A DNA stretch of 64,000 bases from Sphingobium sp. EP60837 (lineage in GTDB: Bacteria > Pseudomonadota > Alphaproteobacteria > Sphingomonadales > Sphingomonadaceae). The translations under genes were made by a program, and so were the position numbers. The DNA is taken from contig NZ_CP015987.1 of assembly GCF_001658005.1 (NCBI RefSeq), positions 1,046,001 through 1,110,000 on the forward strand. Direction: 5' to 3'. Positions 50,715 through 60,096 of the stretch are shown here, piece after piece (position 1 is the stretch's first letter; each line of letters begins with the position of its first letter). The notes under the pieces were generated by a model, which was not told where the DNA came from, did not search any database, and saw only the letters and a list, made by a program, of their open reading frames with translations.

Positions 50715-52193
50715 ATGATCGGAGTTCGTCGCTTGCCGCCTTTGGGCCTGCGCTCCTCTTTGCTTCTGCTTTGCGCCGCGCTTTGCGGCTGCGCCCCATC
50801 GATTGAACTGGCGCGGCCGAAGCTTGCCCTGCCTGAACGGTTTGAGGCGGCTCCTGCCACTGGGGCAGCGTCGGAACCGCTGGACAGATGGTGGGACCGC
50901 TTCGCCGACCCGCAGCTTTCCGCGTTGGTGGACGAGGCGTTGGCCTATAATACGGATGCGCGGTCCGCCTATTTCCGCCTGCGGGAGGCGCGTGCCATCC
51001 GGGATCAGTCGCTGTCCCAACGCCTGCCCACAGGGGCGGTGAGCGGTTCGGCCAAGGTGCAGGATGGCAGTCAGCTGTCGGGCACCGATGTCTTCGGTTC
51101 GACAGCAAGGAGCGATAGTCAGTCGCTGAGCTTCAGCCCGAGCTGGGAACTCGACCTGTTCGGGCGGCTGGCCGCGATTGGGGAAGGCGCGCGGGCAAGC
51201 TATGTGGCGGCCGCCTATGACTATCATGCTGCGCGTCTCAGTCTGGCTGCCGATGTCGCCAGCGCCTTGTTCGACGCACGCGGGCTCGCGGTGCAGCGTG
51301 ACGATGCTCAGGAGGTGCTGCGGATCGCGCGGGATTTGGCGCGGGCGTCCGAACTCGGCCGCGATCATGGTCTGGTCGCAGCGGGGGAGACGGCGCGGCT
51401 GGAAGGCGATGTCGCGTCCGCGCAGGCAGAACTGACGCGCGTTGAAACCGCATTGCGCAATGCAAAGCGATCGCTGCTGGTGCTGGTGGGGCGGCCCGAT
51501 GCGCGGACCGAAAGCCTGCCCATCGAAGCGCGGCTCGATACGCCGCCGCCGGTCCCGCCGATCTTGCCCGCAACGCTGCTGACCCGCCGACCGGATGTGC
51601 TCGCGGCGGAAGCGCGGCTGGCGGCAGCGGCGAGCGCCGTGCAGGTTGACCGGCTGGCGCTCTTTCCGCGCTTCACCCTTCAGGGGACCGGCAGCATCAG
51701 CCGTACCTCGGGCGCGCTGGGAGGCGTGTCGAGCCTCTGGTCGCTGGGCGCGGGGCTAAGCCTGCCGATACTGGATCGAACGCGCCTGATGGCGCAACTG
51801 CGTGCGACGCAGGCTCAGGGGGAGCAAGCGGTCATCAGTTATGAGGCAGCGGTGCAGGCGGCCTTTCGCGACGCCGACATAGCGCTCGCTCTCGTCGCCG
51901 CCGACCGAACGCGGCTCACCGATCTGGCGCGGGCGGAAGAGCGGGCGCGCTTCGCCTTCAGTACGGGACGCAAGGGCTATCAGGCCGGGCTGACCGACCT
52001 TACAACGCTGCTGCAGTCCGAACAGACCTGGCGTGCGGCGCGCCGGGCGCTCACCACGGCGCGGACGCGGGCGCTCAACAATATCGTTGCCGCGTGCCGG
52101 ACATTGGGCGGGGGTTGGAGCCCTGATGATCCGGCGACCGCCCCTGACCAGCCCGCAATCATTCTGCCGATCCAGTCCAAGGAAATGCCGTGA
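50715..52193 (+). CDS. RND efflux outer-membrane lipoprotein (NodT family)
   Basis: 492 aa from the ATG at 50715 (GGAGAGG upstream). Lipoprotein signal with lipobox LCGC (Cys about residue 27). Two outer-membrane efflux (OEP) repeats: DRWWDRFADPQLSALVDEALAYN and SPSWELDLFGRLAAIGEGARASY in the first, TLLTRRPDVLAAEARLAAAASAV and SYEAAVQAAFRDADIAL in the second. It forms the TolC-like exit duct of a tripartite pump. The stop overlaps the start of the adaptor gene (GTGA). Co-transcribed with adaptor and permease. Confidence 0.93.
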   Translation: MIGVRRLPPLGLRSSLLLLCAALCGCAPSIELARPKLALPERFEAAPATGAASEPLDRWWDRFADPQLSALVDEALAYNTDARSAYFRLREARAIRDQSLSQRLPTGAVSGSAKVQDGSQLSGTDVFGSTARSDSQSLSFSPSWELDLFGRLAAIGEGARASYVAAAYDYHAARLSLAADVASALFDARGLAVQRDDAQEVLRIARDLARASELGRDHGLVAAGETARLEGDVASAQAELTRVETALRNAKRSLLVLVGRPDARTESLPIEARLDTPPPVPPILPATLLTRRPDVLAAEARLAAAASAVQVDRLALFPRFTLQGTGSISRTSGALGGVSSLWSLGAGLSLPILDRTRLMAQLRATQAQGEQAVISYEAAVQAAFRDADIALALVAADRTRLTDLARAEERARFAFSTGRKGYQAGLTDLTTLLQSEQTWRAARRALTTARTRALNNIVAACRTLGGGWSPDDPATAPDQPAIILPIQSKEMP

Positions 52194-53269
52194 CCATCAA
52201 GCTGCGTCCCATTGCCCTGGCGCTACCCTTCACGCTGCTGCTTGCCGCATGCGGCCGCGGCGAGGACGGCGCGAAGGAACCGCCGCCCCCCACCGTGACC
52301 GTCGCTCGGATCGAGCAGCGCGCACTGGAAGGCGGGCTTAGCGCTTCGGGCCGGCTGATCCCGCGGGAGGAAGTGGCGGTCGCGCCGGAACTGTCGGGCT
52401 ACCGTATCGCTCGAGTGCTGGTGGAAGAAGACGCCAGGGTCGGCGCGGGGCAGGTGCTTGCCGTATTGGACGACACGCTGCTGCGCTCCCAGATAGATCA
52501 GGCGCGCGCGCAGCTCAGCCAGCAGCAGGTGGCTTATGAAAAGGCGCGGATGGAGGCAGGCCGCGTGGCCGGGCTCGACAATCAGGGCGTGCTTTCGCAG
52601 GAGGCAATCGATCAGCGACGGATAGCGGCCCGTTCGGCGCAGGCGGCGGTCGGCGTGGCAAAGGCGCAGCTTGACGATCTGCTGACGCGGCAGCGGCGGC
52701 TGATCGTGCGTTCGCCTGTCGCAGGACGCGTGCTTCAGCGTTCCGCACGGCCGGGCGAACCCTCCGCATCGGGCACGGTGCTGTTCACCATCGCACGCGA
52801 CGATCTTGTAGAACTGGATGCCGAAGTAGCCGAAGCGGCGATGGGCACTCTGGCCATCGGCGACCCTGCTGTCGTCACGCTAGCGTCGGGCGCGAAGATC
52901 AACGGCAGGGTGCGCCTGCTGGGCGCGCGCGTCGATAACCAGACCGGCCTGTCGAGGGCCCGCATTGCCCTGCCCGTCAGTCCCGATCTGCGGCCGGGTG
53001 GCTTTGCCCAAGCCAGTTTCGTCAAGGAAAGCACGGCTGTCCTGGCGGCCCCTGAAAAGGCGGTGCATTATGATGCGGACGGCGCGTACATGCTGCTGCT
53101 GGACAAGGGCGACCGCGTTCATCGCGTGTCGGTGCGCACGGGACGGCGTGCAGCGGGCATGGTCGAAATATTGAGCGGCGCGAAGCCGGGCGGCCGAGCG
53201 GTCCTGGGCGGCGGCGCGTTCCTGCTGGAAGGCGACCGGGTGCGGACTGCGCCCGGCGGAAGAACCTAA
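52190..53269 (+). CDS. RND efflux periplasmic adaptor (MFP) lipoprotein
   Basis: 359 aa with a GTG start overlapping the upstream stop. Lipoprotein signal LLLAACGRG (Cys about residue 20). Membrane-fusion-protein layout: biotinyl-lipoyl half RIARVLVEEDARVGAGQVLAVLD, an alpha-helical hairpin (LRSQIDQARAQLSQQQVAYEKARMEAGR...), second lipoyl half LIVRSPVAGRVLQRSARPGEP, then the beta-barrel and membrane-proximal domains. It links the permease to the outer-membrane duct. The permease gene starts 3 bp after the stop. Confidence 0.92.
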   Translation: MTIKLRPIALALPFTLLLAACGRGEDGAKEPPPPTVTVARIEQRALEGGLSASGRLIPREEVAVAPELSGYRIARVLVEEDARVGAGQVLAVLDDTLLRSQIDQARAQLSQQQVAYEKARMEAGRVAGLDNQGVLSQEAIDQRRIAARSAQAAVGVAKAQLDDLLTRQRRLIVRSPVAGRVLQRSARPGEPSASGTVLFTIARDDLVELDAEVAEAAMGTLAIGDPAVVTLASGAKINGRVRLLGARVDNQTGLSRARIALPVSPDLRPGGFAQASFVKESTAVLAAPEKAVHYDADGAYMLLLDKGDRVHRVSVRTGRRAAGMVEILSGAKPGGRAVLGGGAFLLEGDRVRTAPGGRT

Positions 53270-53272
53270 GCC

Positions 53273-56200
53273 ATGCGCATTTCCGCCTGGGCCATCCGCA
53301 ATCCGATTCCGGTCGTATCGCTGTTCATCCTGCTGACGATTGCGGGGATCGTCGCCTATGTCGGACTGCCCATCAAGCAGTTCCCCAATGTCAACTTCCC
53401 TGTCGTGAGCGTTACCGTCACGCAAAATGGCGCTGCGCCCAGCGAAGTTGAAAATCAGATTACCCGCCCCATAGAGAACGCCCTTAGCGGCGTGGCCGGG
53501 GTCAAGCATATCAGCTCGACCGCCGTACTCGGCTCATCAACCACGACGGTCGAATTCGAGCTCCACAGCGACATGCAGAAGGCTACGGATGACGTCCGCA
53601 CTGCCGTGGAGCGGGCGCGCGTCGAACTGCCTACCGGTATCGATCCGCCGCTGGTGCAGAGGCTGGACATCGATAACGCGCCGATCCTGACCTATGCGGT
53701 CAGCGCGCCGGGTATGGGCGACACCGAATTGTCGCGCTTCATCGACAAGGTCGTCACCCGAGCCTTGCAAGCCCAGGCGGGGGTGGCGCAGGTCCGGCGG
53801 ATTGGCGGCGCGGAGCGCGAGATCAATGTGGTGTTGGATGCGCAGCGCATGGCGGCGTTCGGCGTGACCGCGCCGCAGGTCAACAATGCGCTTGCGGCCT
53901 TCAATAGCGATGATCCGGGCGGCCGCGCGGACGTCGGCGCAGTCGAACAAACGATCCGCGTGCTGGGATCGTCCATTACGATAGACCGGCTGCGGGCGCT
54001 CTCCATCCCTGTCCAGGGCCGCTATGTGCGCCTGTCCGATATTGCCGAGATTGGCGACGGCGCGGCCGAGCAGCGCAGCTTCGCGCGTCTCGACGGCAGG
54101 CCGGTGACCGCGATCCAGGTCAGCAAGACGCGCGATGCGAGTGACATCAGCGTGGAAGATCGGGTGGTCAAGGCGATCGATCAGCTTCAGGCGGATCATC
54201 GGGGCGTCATCTTCACCAAGCTGGTTTCCACCGTTGATTCCACACGCCGCAGCTTCTCTTCGACCCAGCATGTGCTAATCGAGGGCATCTTCCTCGCCGT
54301 CCTCGTGGTCTATCTCTTCCTGCGTAACTGGCGGGCCACGATCATCGCTGCCGTAGCCATGCCGCTGTCGCTCATCCCGACTTTCGTGATGATGTCGGCC
54401 ATGGGCTTCAGCCTCAACAGCATCACGCTGCTGGCGCTGACGCTGGTGATCGGCATCCTGGTCGATGACGCCATCGTGGAAGTCGAAAATATCGAAAAGC
54501 GCATCGAGGCAGGGGAAAGCCCCTATCGCGCCGCGCTGATCGGGGCCGACGCCATCGGCCTCGCGGTCATTGCCACTACTGCGACGATCATCGCCGTGTT
54601 CGCGCCGGTTTCGCTGATACCGGGCCAGGCAGGGCAGTTTTTCCGAGAGTTCGGCCTGACCGTCGCAGTCGCGGTGCTTTTCTCCCTAGTGGTCGCGCGC
54701 TTGCTCACGCCTCTGATGGCCGCCTATTTCCTGGTGCCGTTGAAGGATAGGACGCATCGGGAAAAGCAGCCGGTCAATCCGATCTACGGCCGCATATTGG
54801 ATTGGGCGCTGGCGCATCGGTGGATGACCATGGCGATCGGCGCAGGCATTTTCCTGTTGTCGCTGCTGCTCGCCAGCCTCACGCCAGTGGGTTTCCAGCC
54901 GGTCGGCAATCCCGGCTATCTCTATGTGGCGGTGCAGGGGCCTCCTGGCGCCACGCGCGAGGACATGGCCCGTGCTGTGAACACAGCCACGAAGATGCTG
55001 CTGGCCGAACCCGCCGTCGAGCGCGTCTTTGCGCAGGTCGGCTCGACCGCAGGAGGCTTTGGCGACGGCGATGATCTGAGGTCGGGGACCTTGACGGTCG
55101 TGCTGAAGGAGCATCGCGACGTCACCACGGACCAGTTCCGCCAGATCATAAGGCCCAAGCTGCGCGATGTGCCCGATATTCGCCTGTCGAACCAGGGTTC
55201 GTTCGGCAGTGCGGGTGTCAGCATCGTGCTGGCGGGAGAGGATGGGCAGGCGCTGGAGCGCACGCAGATCGAATTGTTGCGCCAGATGCGCGGCGTGCGC
55301 TCGATTTCGGATCCGCGCCCTGCGCCTCCGCCTGCCGGTCCGGAGTTGATCGTGACGCCCCGGTCAGAGGAGGCCGCGCGCCTCAACGTGGATAGCCGCA
55401 CCCTGGCGCAGGTCCTGCGCGTCGCAACCATCGGTGACATAGACGCCAGCGTCGCAAAATATTCCGATGGCGACGAACGCGTGCCGATACGCGTGCGCCT
55501 GCCAGAAGGATCGCGTCAGGATTTGGATACGATCGCCAACCTGCGGGTCCCGACGCTTGATGGCCAGACGACGCCGCTGTCGGCTGTCGCGGATATCCGG
55601 TTCAAGGCCGGACCCGGAAAGATCGTGCGGTATGACCGCGAACGCCGAGTGTCGGTGGAAGCTGACCTCATCGCCGGGAGGACATTAGGACAGGCGCTTG
55701 AAGAAGTCGCAGCGCTGCCGGTGATGCGCAATCTTCCCAAAGGCGTGCAGCAAGCGCGTGAAGGCGACTCCGAGGCAATGGCTGAACTGTTTGGCGGTTT
55801 TCTGCTCGCGATCGTGGCAGGTATCGGCCTAACATTCTCCGTCCTGGTTCTGTTGTTCAAGGGCTTCTTCAAGCCAGTGGTGATTCTTGCCGCGCTTCCG
55901 CTGTCGCTGCTTGGCGCATTCACCGCGCTGGTCCTCTTTGGCAAGACGCTGGACCTTCCCGCCATGATCGGCTTGCTGATGCTGCTCGGGCTGTGCGCCA
56001 AGAACTCGATCCTGCTCGTCGAGTTTGCGATCGAGGAAGAGCGTGCAGGAACGCCGATGACGCATGCGCTGCGCAATGCGTGCCGTGAGCGTGCAAGGCC
56101 GATCGTGATGACGACTGTTGCGATGGCGGCGGGCATGCTGCCTACGGCGCTCGGGATAGGGGAGGGCGCTGAGTTCCGTCAGCCCATGGCGCTCGCGGTG

Positions 56201-56353
56201 ATCGGCGGTTTGATCACGTCCACCGCCTTGTCACTCATCTTCGTCCCGGTGATATATGAAATTGTGGAGAGCATCGAACGTTGGATCGCGCCGCGCGCCG
56301 CCCGATTCGTGACGCCGCGTCAGCCGGGCGACGATGATCCGTTCCCTACATGA
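53273..56353 (+). CDS. RND efflux permease (AcrB/MexB-like)
   Basis: 1026 aa, normal length for the HAE-type RND pump. Twelve membrane helices with the two large periplasmic loops expected. Signatures: IRNPIPVVSLFILLTIAG, FPNVNFPVVSVTVTQNGAAPSEVENQI, VDDAIVEVENIEKRIEAGESPYRAA for the proton-relay Asp pair in helix 4, and LCAKNSILLVEFAIEEERAGTP for helix 10. It uses the proton gradient to export small hydrophobic molecules. Last gene of the operon; an intrinsic terminator follows about 95 bp on. Confidence 0.93.
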   Translation: MRISAWAIRNPIPVVSLFILLTIAGIVAYVGLPIKQFPNVNFPVVSVTVTQNGAAPSEVENQITRPIENALSGVAGVKHISSTAVLGSSTTTVEFELHSDMQKATDDVRTAVERARVELPTGIDPPLVQRLDIDNAPILTYAVSAPGMGDTELSRFIDKVVTRALQAQAGVAQVRRIGGAEREINVVLDAQRMAAFGVTAPQVNNALAAFNSDDPGGRADVGAVEQTIRVLGSSITIDRLRALSIPVQGRYVRLSDIAEIGDGAAEQRSFARLDGRPVTAIQVSKTRDASDISVEDRVVKAIDQLQADHRGVIFTKLVSTVDSTRRSFSSTQHVLIEGIFLAVLVVYLFLRNWRATIIAAVAMPLSLIPTFVMMSAMGFSLNSITLLALTLVIGILVDDAIVEVENIEKRIEAGESPYRAALIGADAIGLAVIATTATIIAVFAPVSLIPGQAGQFFREFGLTVAVAVLFSLVVARLLTPLMAAYFLVPLKDRTHREKQPVNPIYGRILDWALAHRWMTMAIGAGIFLLSLLLASLTPVGFQPVGNPGYLYVAVQGPPGATREDMARAVNTATKMLLAEPAVERVFAQVGSTAGGFGDGDDLRSGTLTVVLKEHRDVTTDQFRQIIRPKLRDVPDIRLSNQGSFGSAGVSIVLAGEDGQALERTQIELLRQMRGVRSISDPRPAPPPAGPELIVTPRSEEAARLNVDSRTLAQVLRVATIGDIDASVAKYSDGDERVPIRVRLPEGSRQDLDTIANLRVPTLDGQTTPLSAVADIRFKAGPGKIVRYDRERRVSVEADLIAGRTLGQALEEVAALPVMRNLPKGVQQAREGDSEAMAELFGGFLLAIVAGIGLTFSVLVLLFKGFFKPVVILAALPLSLLGAFTALVLFGKTLDLPAMIGLLMLLGLCAKNSILLVEFAIEEERAGTPMTHALRNACRERARPIVMTTVAMAAGMLPTALGIGEGAEFRQPMALAVIGGLITSTALSLIFVPVIYEIVESIERWIAPRAARFVTPRQPGDDDPFPT

Positions 56354-56448
56354 TGAGGCGACATTAGCGTTTACTCACTTATCGCTTGACCAATCGAACA
56401 TAGACGTTCAATTGGGGACTGCCTTCCAGGCACTCTCCTACACCTACT

Positions 56449-56476
56449 AGGCCGGCTATATGCCGGCCTTTTCTTT
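56449..56476 (+). terminator. Terminator of the RND operon
   Basis: AGGCCGGC (56449-56456) and GCCGGCCT (56462-56469) pair perfectly around TATAT and are followed by TTTCTTT. Confidence 0.85.
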
Positions 56477-56641
56477 GCCTGCTACGCTTGGCCGTGGTTC
56501 GGAGGGGGCAGAGTATCTGTTCGGCCTGAGGGCGAGTGGGGCCGAAATCCTGAGCGCCATTCAAACGAGGCTGCATGCACGAAGATATTGGGCAGTGGCA
56601 AAGCGCAGGCGCGTGCGCCTGAAATGCACAAATGTTTGGGG

Positions 56642-56669
56642 CAAAAAGAAAGGGCGCTTGAGCGCCCTT
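56642..56669 (-). terminator. Terminator of the small exported-protein gene
   Basis: AAGGGCGC (56650-56657) with GCGCCCTT (56662-56669) around a TTGA loop; on the minus strand it is followed by TTCTTTTTG. It lies 26 bp past the stop of the gene at 56695. Confidence 0.85.
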
Positions 56670-56694
56670 CCTCTGTGCGACCCGGGTCGTAAAA

Positions 56695-57006
56695 TCAGGG
56701 CAGCTTCGCCAGATCTGCGTCGATCGCAGCAAGGCGGGCGTCCGTGACTTCTTCGCTGGCATATTGCTGAATCGCCTTCAGCGTCATGCCGCGAGCCATT
56801 TCGACCTGATCATTGGTCGTCATGCCGGGGATATGCTTTTCGACGATCGCCTTGGCGGCAGGGTTGTCGAGCAGCGTGCCCAGATCGGTGTCAGCGGTGT
56901 TCAGCTTGCCCTTGACGGCAGCAGCTGCGGGTGCCGACGCGGCGGTCTGCGCAAGAGCAGGCGTCGCAATGGCGAGGGCTGCCGTAGCAAGAATCAAAAG
57001 ACGCAT
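56695..57006 (-). CDS. Small exported protein with the GH5-associated domain
   Basis: 103 aa, GGAGGA before the ATG. The signal peptide ends at about residue 20 (IATPALAQ). The mature part is one copy of a ~65-residue helical domain: LLDNPAAKAIVEKHIPGM, a middle MTLKAIQQYA, and LAAIDADLAKL at the end. It aligns with the two C-terminal repeats of the GH5 enzyme at 18320-20278 in order and spacing. I know of no named family. It sits next to a TetR regulator and the GH3/GH106 operon, so both copies of this domain are beside carbohydrate genes. Function unknown; binding of sugars or enzymes in the periplasm is a guess. Confidence 0.8.
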   Translation of the reverse strand: MRLLILATAALAIATPALAQTAASAPAAAAVKGKLNTADTDLGTLLDNPAAKAIVEKHIPGMTTNDQVEMARGMTLKAIQQYASEEVTDARLAAIDADLAKLP

Positions 57007-57066
57007 GAATCAGGATCCTCCATTTTCGAGACCATCTATATCGCACGATATCGTTCTAAATTCAAG

Positions 57067-57717
57067 TCACCAACTTGCGCGTGCGGCCATAAAAAGATCG
57101 ACTGTGTCGCGGGCGGCCTTCAATATATCCTCTTCGGCGACCGGCCCGCAGCTGCTTTCCTGAACTTCCCATCCCGAAATTGTCGATACGAACAGGCGGG
57201 CAATGACATCAGGATTGCGCACCGGTATCCCATCGCGCCTTGCCGCCTCCTGAATATCGCGACTGATAAGCTGGACGATGTAGATATAGCCGGCTTCATA
57301 AAGTGCCTTGGCCAGTTCCGGGAACCGGTCCCGATAAGCGAGCGTCAGGCGCTTGAAAGCCTGAACGTCGGCCTGCAGAAATGATCGTGCGATGGTGCGC
57401 GCGTGATGGTACAGCCGCTCGCCGATATCGTCCGTGAGGAGATAATCTTCCTGCGACGACACGGCCGACCATTTATCGACGCGATCCTGGATCACCTTAG
57501 TGAACAAGGCCTCCTTCGATGGATAGCGTGCGTAAAGCGTTCCTTTGGAAACGCCCGTCGCCGTCGCGATATTCTCCATCGCTACAGTGTCATAGCCCGA
57601 CTCTAAAAACATGCGGCTGGCGGTTGCGAGAATTGCCTCATCGATGGCGGCAACCTGTTTCGCGTCCGGTCGACCTCTTTTGGGCTTAAATGCTTTTTCG
57701 ATCTTCGTGGCAGTCAT
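57067..57717 (-). CDS. TetR family transcriptional regulator
   Basis: 216 aa from the ATG at 57717 (a GTG at 57723 is also in frame). HTH: IDEAILATASRMFLESGYDTVAMENIATATGVSKGTLYARYPSKEALFTKVI (about 25-76), then the ligand domain with an AefR-like C-terminal region. A basic N-terminal arm (KAFKPKRGRPDAK) precedes it. Divergent from the GH3 gene across 156 bp containing a GTTCGA-A7-TCGAAC palindrome, so control of the GH3/GH106/esterase operon, and perhaps of the small exported protein downstream, is inferred. Confidence 0.88.
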   Translation of the reverse strand: MTATKIEKAFKPKRGRPDAKQVAAIDEAILATASRMFLESGYDTVAMENIATATGVSKGTLYARYPSKEALFTKVIQDRVDKWSAVSSQEDYLLTDDIGERLYHHARTIARSFLQADVQAFKRLTLAYRDRFPELAKALYEAGYIYIVQLISRDIQEAARRDGIPVRNPDVIARLFVSTISGWEVQESSCGPVAEEDILKAARDTVDLFMAARASW

Positions 57718-57758
57718 AATCACATCTCTGACTCAGGCGGTCCTTATTAGCAATCCCG

Positions 57759-57777
57759 GTTCGAAAAAAAATCGAAC
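57759..57777. promoter_or_regulatory. TetR operator candidate (GTTCGA-A7-TCGAAC)
   Basis: Perfect 6-bp arms at 57759-57764 and 57772-57777 with a spacer of seven A. It lies 42 bp upstream of the TetR ATG and about 100 bp upstream of the GH3 start. Confidence 0.5.
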
Positions 57778-57873
57778 GCAACCGATCGAATATTGACGCC
57801 ATGCCGATGCGAGTCTATGAAAGGTAAACTATCAAGATCTGAACTATGTCCATGGCCGGAGAGGGCTTTAATC

Positions 57874-60093
57874 ATGAAAAAATCGACGTCGCTCCTGTGC
57901 CTTGCTGCGATGGGCTCGATGCTGACGCCCATTTCCGGACAGGCGAAGACATCGGCGGATACACCTGAACGTCGCGCTGCTGAAACGCTCGCGAAAATGA
58001 CGCCGGAAGAGAAGTTCACTCTGCTCCATGGGCCCATGCCATCGATTCTGCCGCCCGCCAAAAGGCCCCAGGGTGTGACGATCGGCGCTGGCTTCATCGA
58101 GGGCGTCGAGCGCCTCGGCGTGCCCCGGTTGATCGAGAGCGACGCGAGCCTGGGCGTTTCGAACCTCATGGAAATGCGCAAGGGCGATGTCGCTACCGCT
58201 CTGCCTTCGGGGCTCTCCCTGGCGTCGAGCTGGGACCCAGAAATCGCCCGTTCAGGCGGGGTGATGATTGGGTCGGAGGCGCGAGCCAAGGGCTTCAACG
58301 TCATGCTAGTGGGCGGCGTCAATCTCGTGCGCGATCCCCGCGCGGGCCGGAATTTCGAATATCTGGGCGAAGACCCGCTGCTCGGTGGCGTGCTGGTGGG
58401 CGGCCAGATTGCTGGCGTCCAGTCCAACAACATCATCGGCACGATCAAGCATTTCGCCCTCAACAATCAGGAAACCGGCCGCAATGTCGGCTCGGTGGAA
58501 ATGGACGAGACGCCTATGCGGGAAAGCGACCTGCTCGCCTTTCAAATCGGTATCGAACGCGGCAATCCCGGTTCGGTAATGTGCGCCTATAATCGTGTTG
58601 GCGGCACCTACGCTTGCGAGAACGCGTTTCTCCTGAACGATGTGCTGCGTCGCGATTGGGGCTTCAAGGGCTTCGTGATGTCCGACTGGGGCGCGGTCCA
58701 TTCGACCGAGGCGATCCTGGCCGGGCTGGACCAGCAGTCGGGCGAGCAGCTCGACGGCAAGCGCTATTTCTCCGATCTGCTCGTCAAGGCGCTGCAGGAA
58801 GGCAAGGTTCCGCAGTCTGCCGTCGATAAGGCTGCGGGGCGCGTGCTCTATGCCATCTATGCGCATGGCCTGGCCGATAATCCGCTCAAGCCGGGCCAGC
58901 CGATCAACTATGACGCCAATGCCGAGGTCGCGCAGCGCGCAGCCGAGCAGGGCATTGTCCTGCTGCGCAACGAGGGCGGCATCCTGCCCTTGGCCGCATC
59001 GGCGAAGAAGATATTGGTCGTTGGCGGCAATGCCGATGTCGGCGTGCCCGGCGGCGGCGGATCGAGCCAGGTCAACCCTGTGGGTGGCCTCAAACGCGTT
59101 GGCAAGGGTGCGGAAAGCGGTCCGGCTGCCGGGTTCGCCAAGCGCGGCTACGGCGGCACCGCGCCGCTCGACGCCTTGCGCGCCGAATTGCCTGGAGCGC
59201 AGATCAGCTATCTGGACGGCAAGGATGCAGCGGCCGCCGCATCTGCTGCCAAGGCTGCGGACGTCGTAATCGTCTTCGCGGAAAAATTTGCCACCGAAGC
59301 GGTAGATCAGCCCGATCTCTCGCTGGGCGAAGGGCAGGATGCGCTGATCGACGCGGTCGCTGGCGCAAATGCCAAGACCGTGGTGGTTCTGGAAACCGGC
59401 AATGCCGTGCTGATGCCCTGGCGGGACAAGGTGCCCGCCATCCTGTCGGCTTGGTATGGCGGCCAGCGTGGCGGGACGGCCATCGCCCGCATCCTGACTG
59501 GCAAGGTCAATCCGTCGGGCCATCTGCCGGTCACTTTCCCGGCATCGGTCGACCATTTGCCAAATCCGGTGCTGCCTGGTTCGGACGCTCCTCCGGCGGA
59601 CAAGGAAACGCGTGCGGTTTACGGCATTCAGGCTGGTACGAAGCCGTTCGACATCCGCTATCCGGAAGGATCGGATGTTGGCTATCGCTGGTTCGACAAA
59701 AAGGGTTTGAAGCCGCTCTATCCCTTCGGCCATGGCCTCAGCTACACGCAGTTCCGCTATGACGGGCTGAAGACGACCGGCGGCAAGGCGCTGACCGTGC
59801 GTTTCACCGTCACCAACAGCGGCCAGCGCGCGGGTGCCGATGTGCCTCAGGTCTATGTCACGCGGCCCGGCAAGGCCAAGCGGCTTGTCGGCTGGGCCAA
59901 GCCTGACCTGAAGCCGGGCGAGAGCACAGAGGTTACGGTGACGGCGGATATGCGCGTGCTGGCTGACTTCGACGCCAAGGCGCAGCGTTGGGTGCTGCCT
60001 GCCGAGGAAGTGAAGGTCGAAGTCGGCACGTCTGCGGCCGATCCGGTCCTGACCGGCACCGCCAAGCTGAACCGCGCCGTCCGGAAGCCCTGA
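57874..60093 (+). CDS. Secreted GH3 beta-glucosidase/beta-xylosidase-like enzyme
   Basis: 739 aa from the ATG at 57874 (GGAGAGG upstream); the frame is open back to 57793 but the signal peptide (MKKSTSLLCLAAMGSML...SGQA) sets the start. GH3 N-terminal barrel with IKHFALNNQE (Lys-His pair) and nucleophile Asp271 in FVMSDWGAVH; then the C-terminal (alpha/beta)6 domain with VLETGNAVLMPWRDKVPAILSAWYGGQRGGTAIA, and a fibronectin III-like domain at the end (VRFTVTNSGQRAGADVPQVYVT). It removes terminal beta-linked glucose or related sugars in the periplasm. First gene of an operon with GH106 and an esterase. Confidence 0.9.
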   Translation: MKKSTSLLCLAAMGSMLTPISGQAKTSADTPERRAAETLAKMTPEEKFTLLHGPMPSILPPAKRPQGVTIGAGFIEGVERLGVPRLIESDASLGVSNLMEMRKGDVATALPSGLSLASSWDPEIARSGGVMIGSEARAKGFNVMLVGGVNLVRDPRAGRNFEYLGEDPLLGGVLVGGQIAGVQSNNIIGTIKHFALNNQETGRNVGSVEMDETPMRESDLLAFQIGIERGNPGSVMCAYNRVGGTYACENAFLLNDVLRRDWGFKGFVMSDWGAVHSTEAILAGLDQQSGEQLDGKRYFSDLLVKALQEGKVPQSAVDKAAGRVLYAIYAHGLADNPLKPGQPINYDANAEVAQRAAEQGIVLLRNEGGILPLAASAKKILVVGGNADVGVPGGGGSSQVNPVGGLKRVGKGAESGPAAGFAKRGYGGTAPLDALRAELPGAQISYLDGKDAAAAASAAKAADVVIVFAEKFATEAVDQPDLSLGEGQDALIDAVAGANAKTVVVLETGNAVLMPWRDKVPAILSAWYGGQRGGTAIARILTGKVNPSGHLPVTFPASVDHLPNPVLPGSDAPPADKETRAVYGIQAGTKPFDIRYPEGSDVGYRWFDKKGLKPLYPFGHGLSYTQFRYDGLKTTGGKALTVRFTVTNSGQRAGADVPQVYVTRPGKAKRLVGWAKPDLKPGESTEVTVTADMRVLADFDAKAQRWVLPAEEVKVEVGTSAADPVLTGTAKLNRAVRKP

Positions 60094-60096
60094 GCC

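Larger units (their letters stand above)
56354..56694. other. 341-bp convergent gap with terminators
   Basis: It contains an inverted repeat CCAATCGAAC/GTTCAATTGG (56390-56415, one mismatch), the terminator of the efflux operon at 56449-56476 and the terminator of the opposing small gene at 56642-56669. No gene is supported in the ~170 bp between them. Confidence 0.6.
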
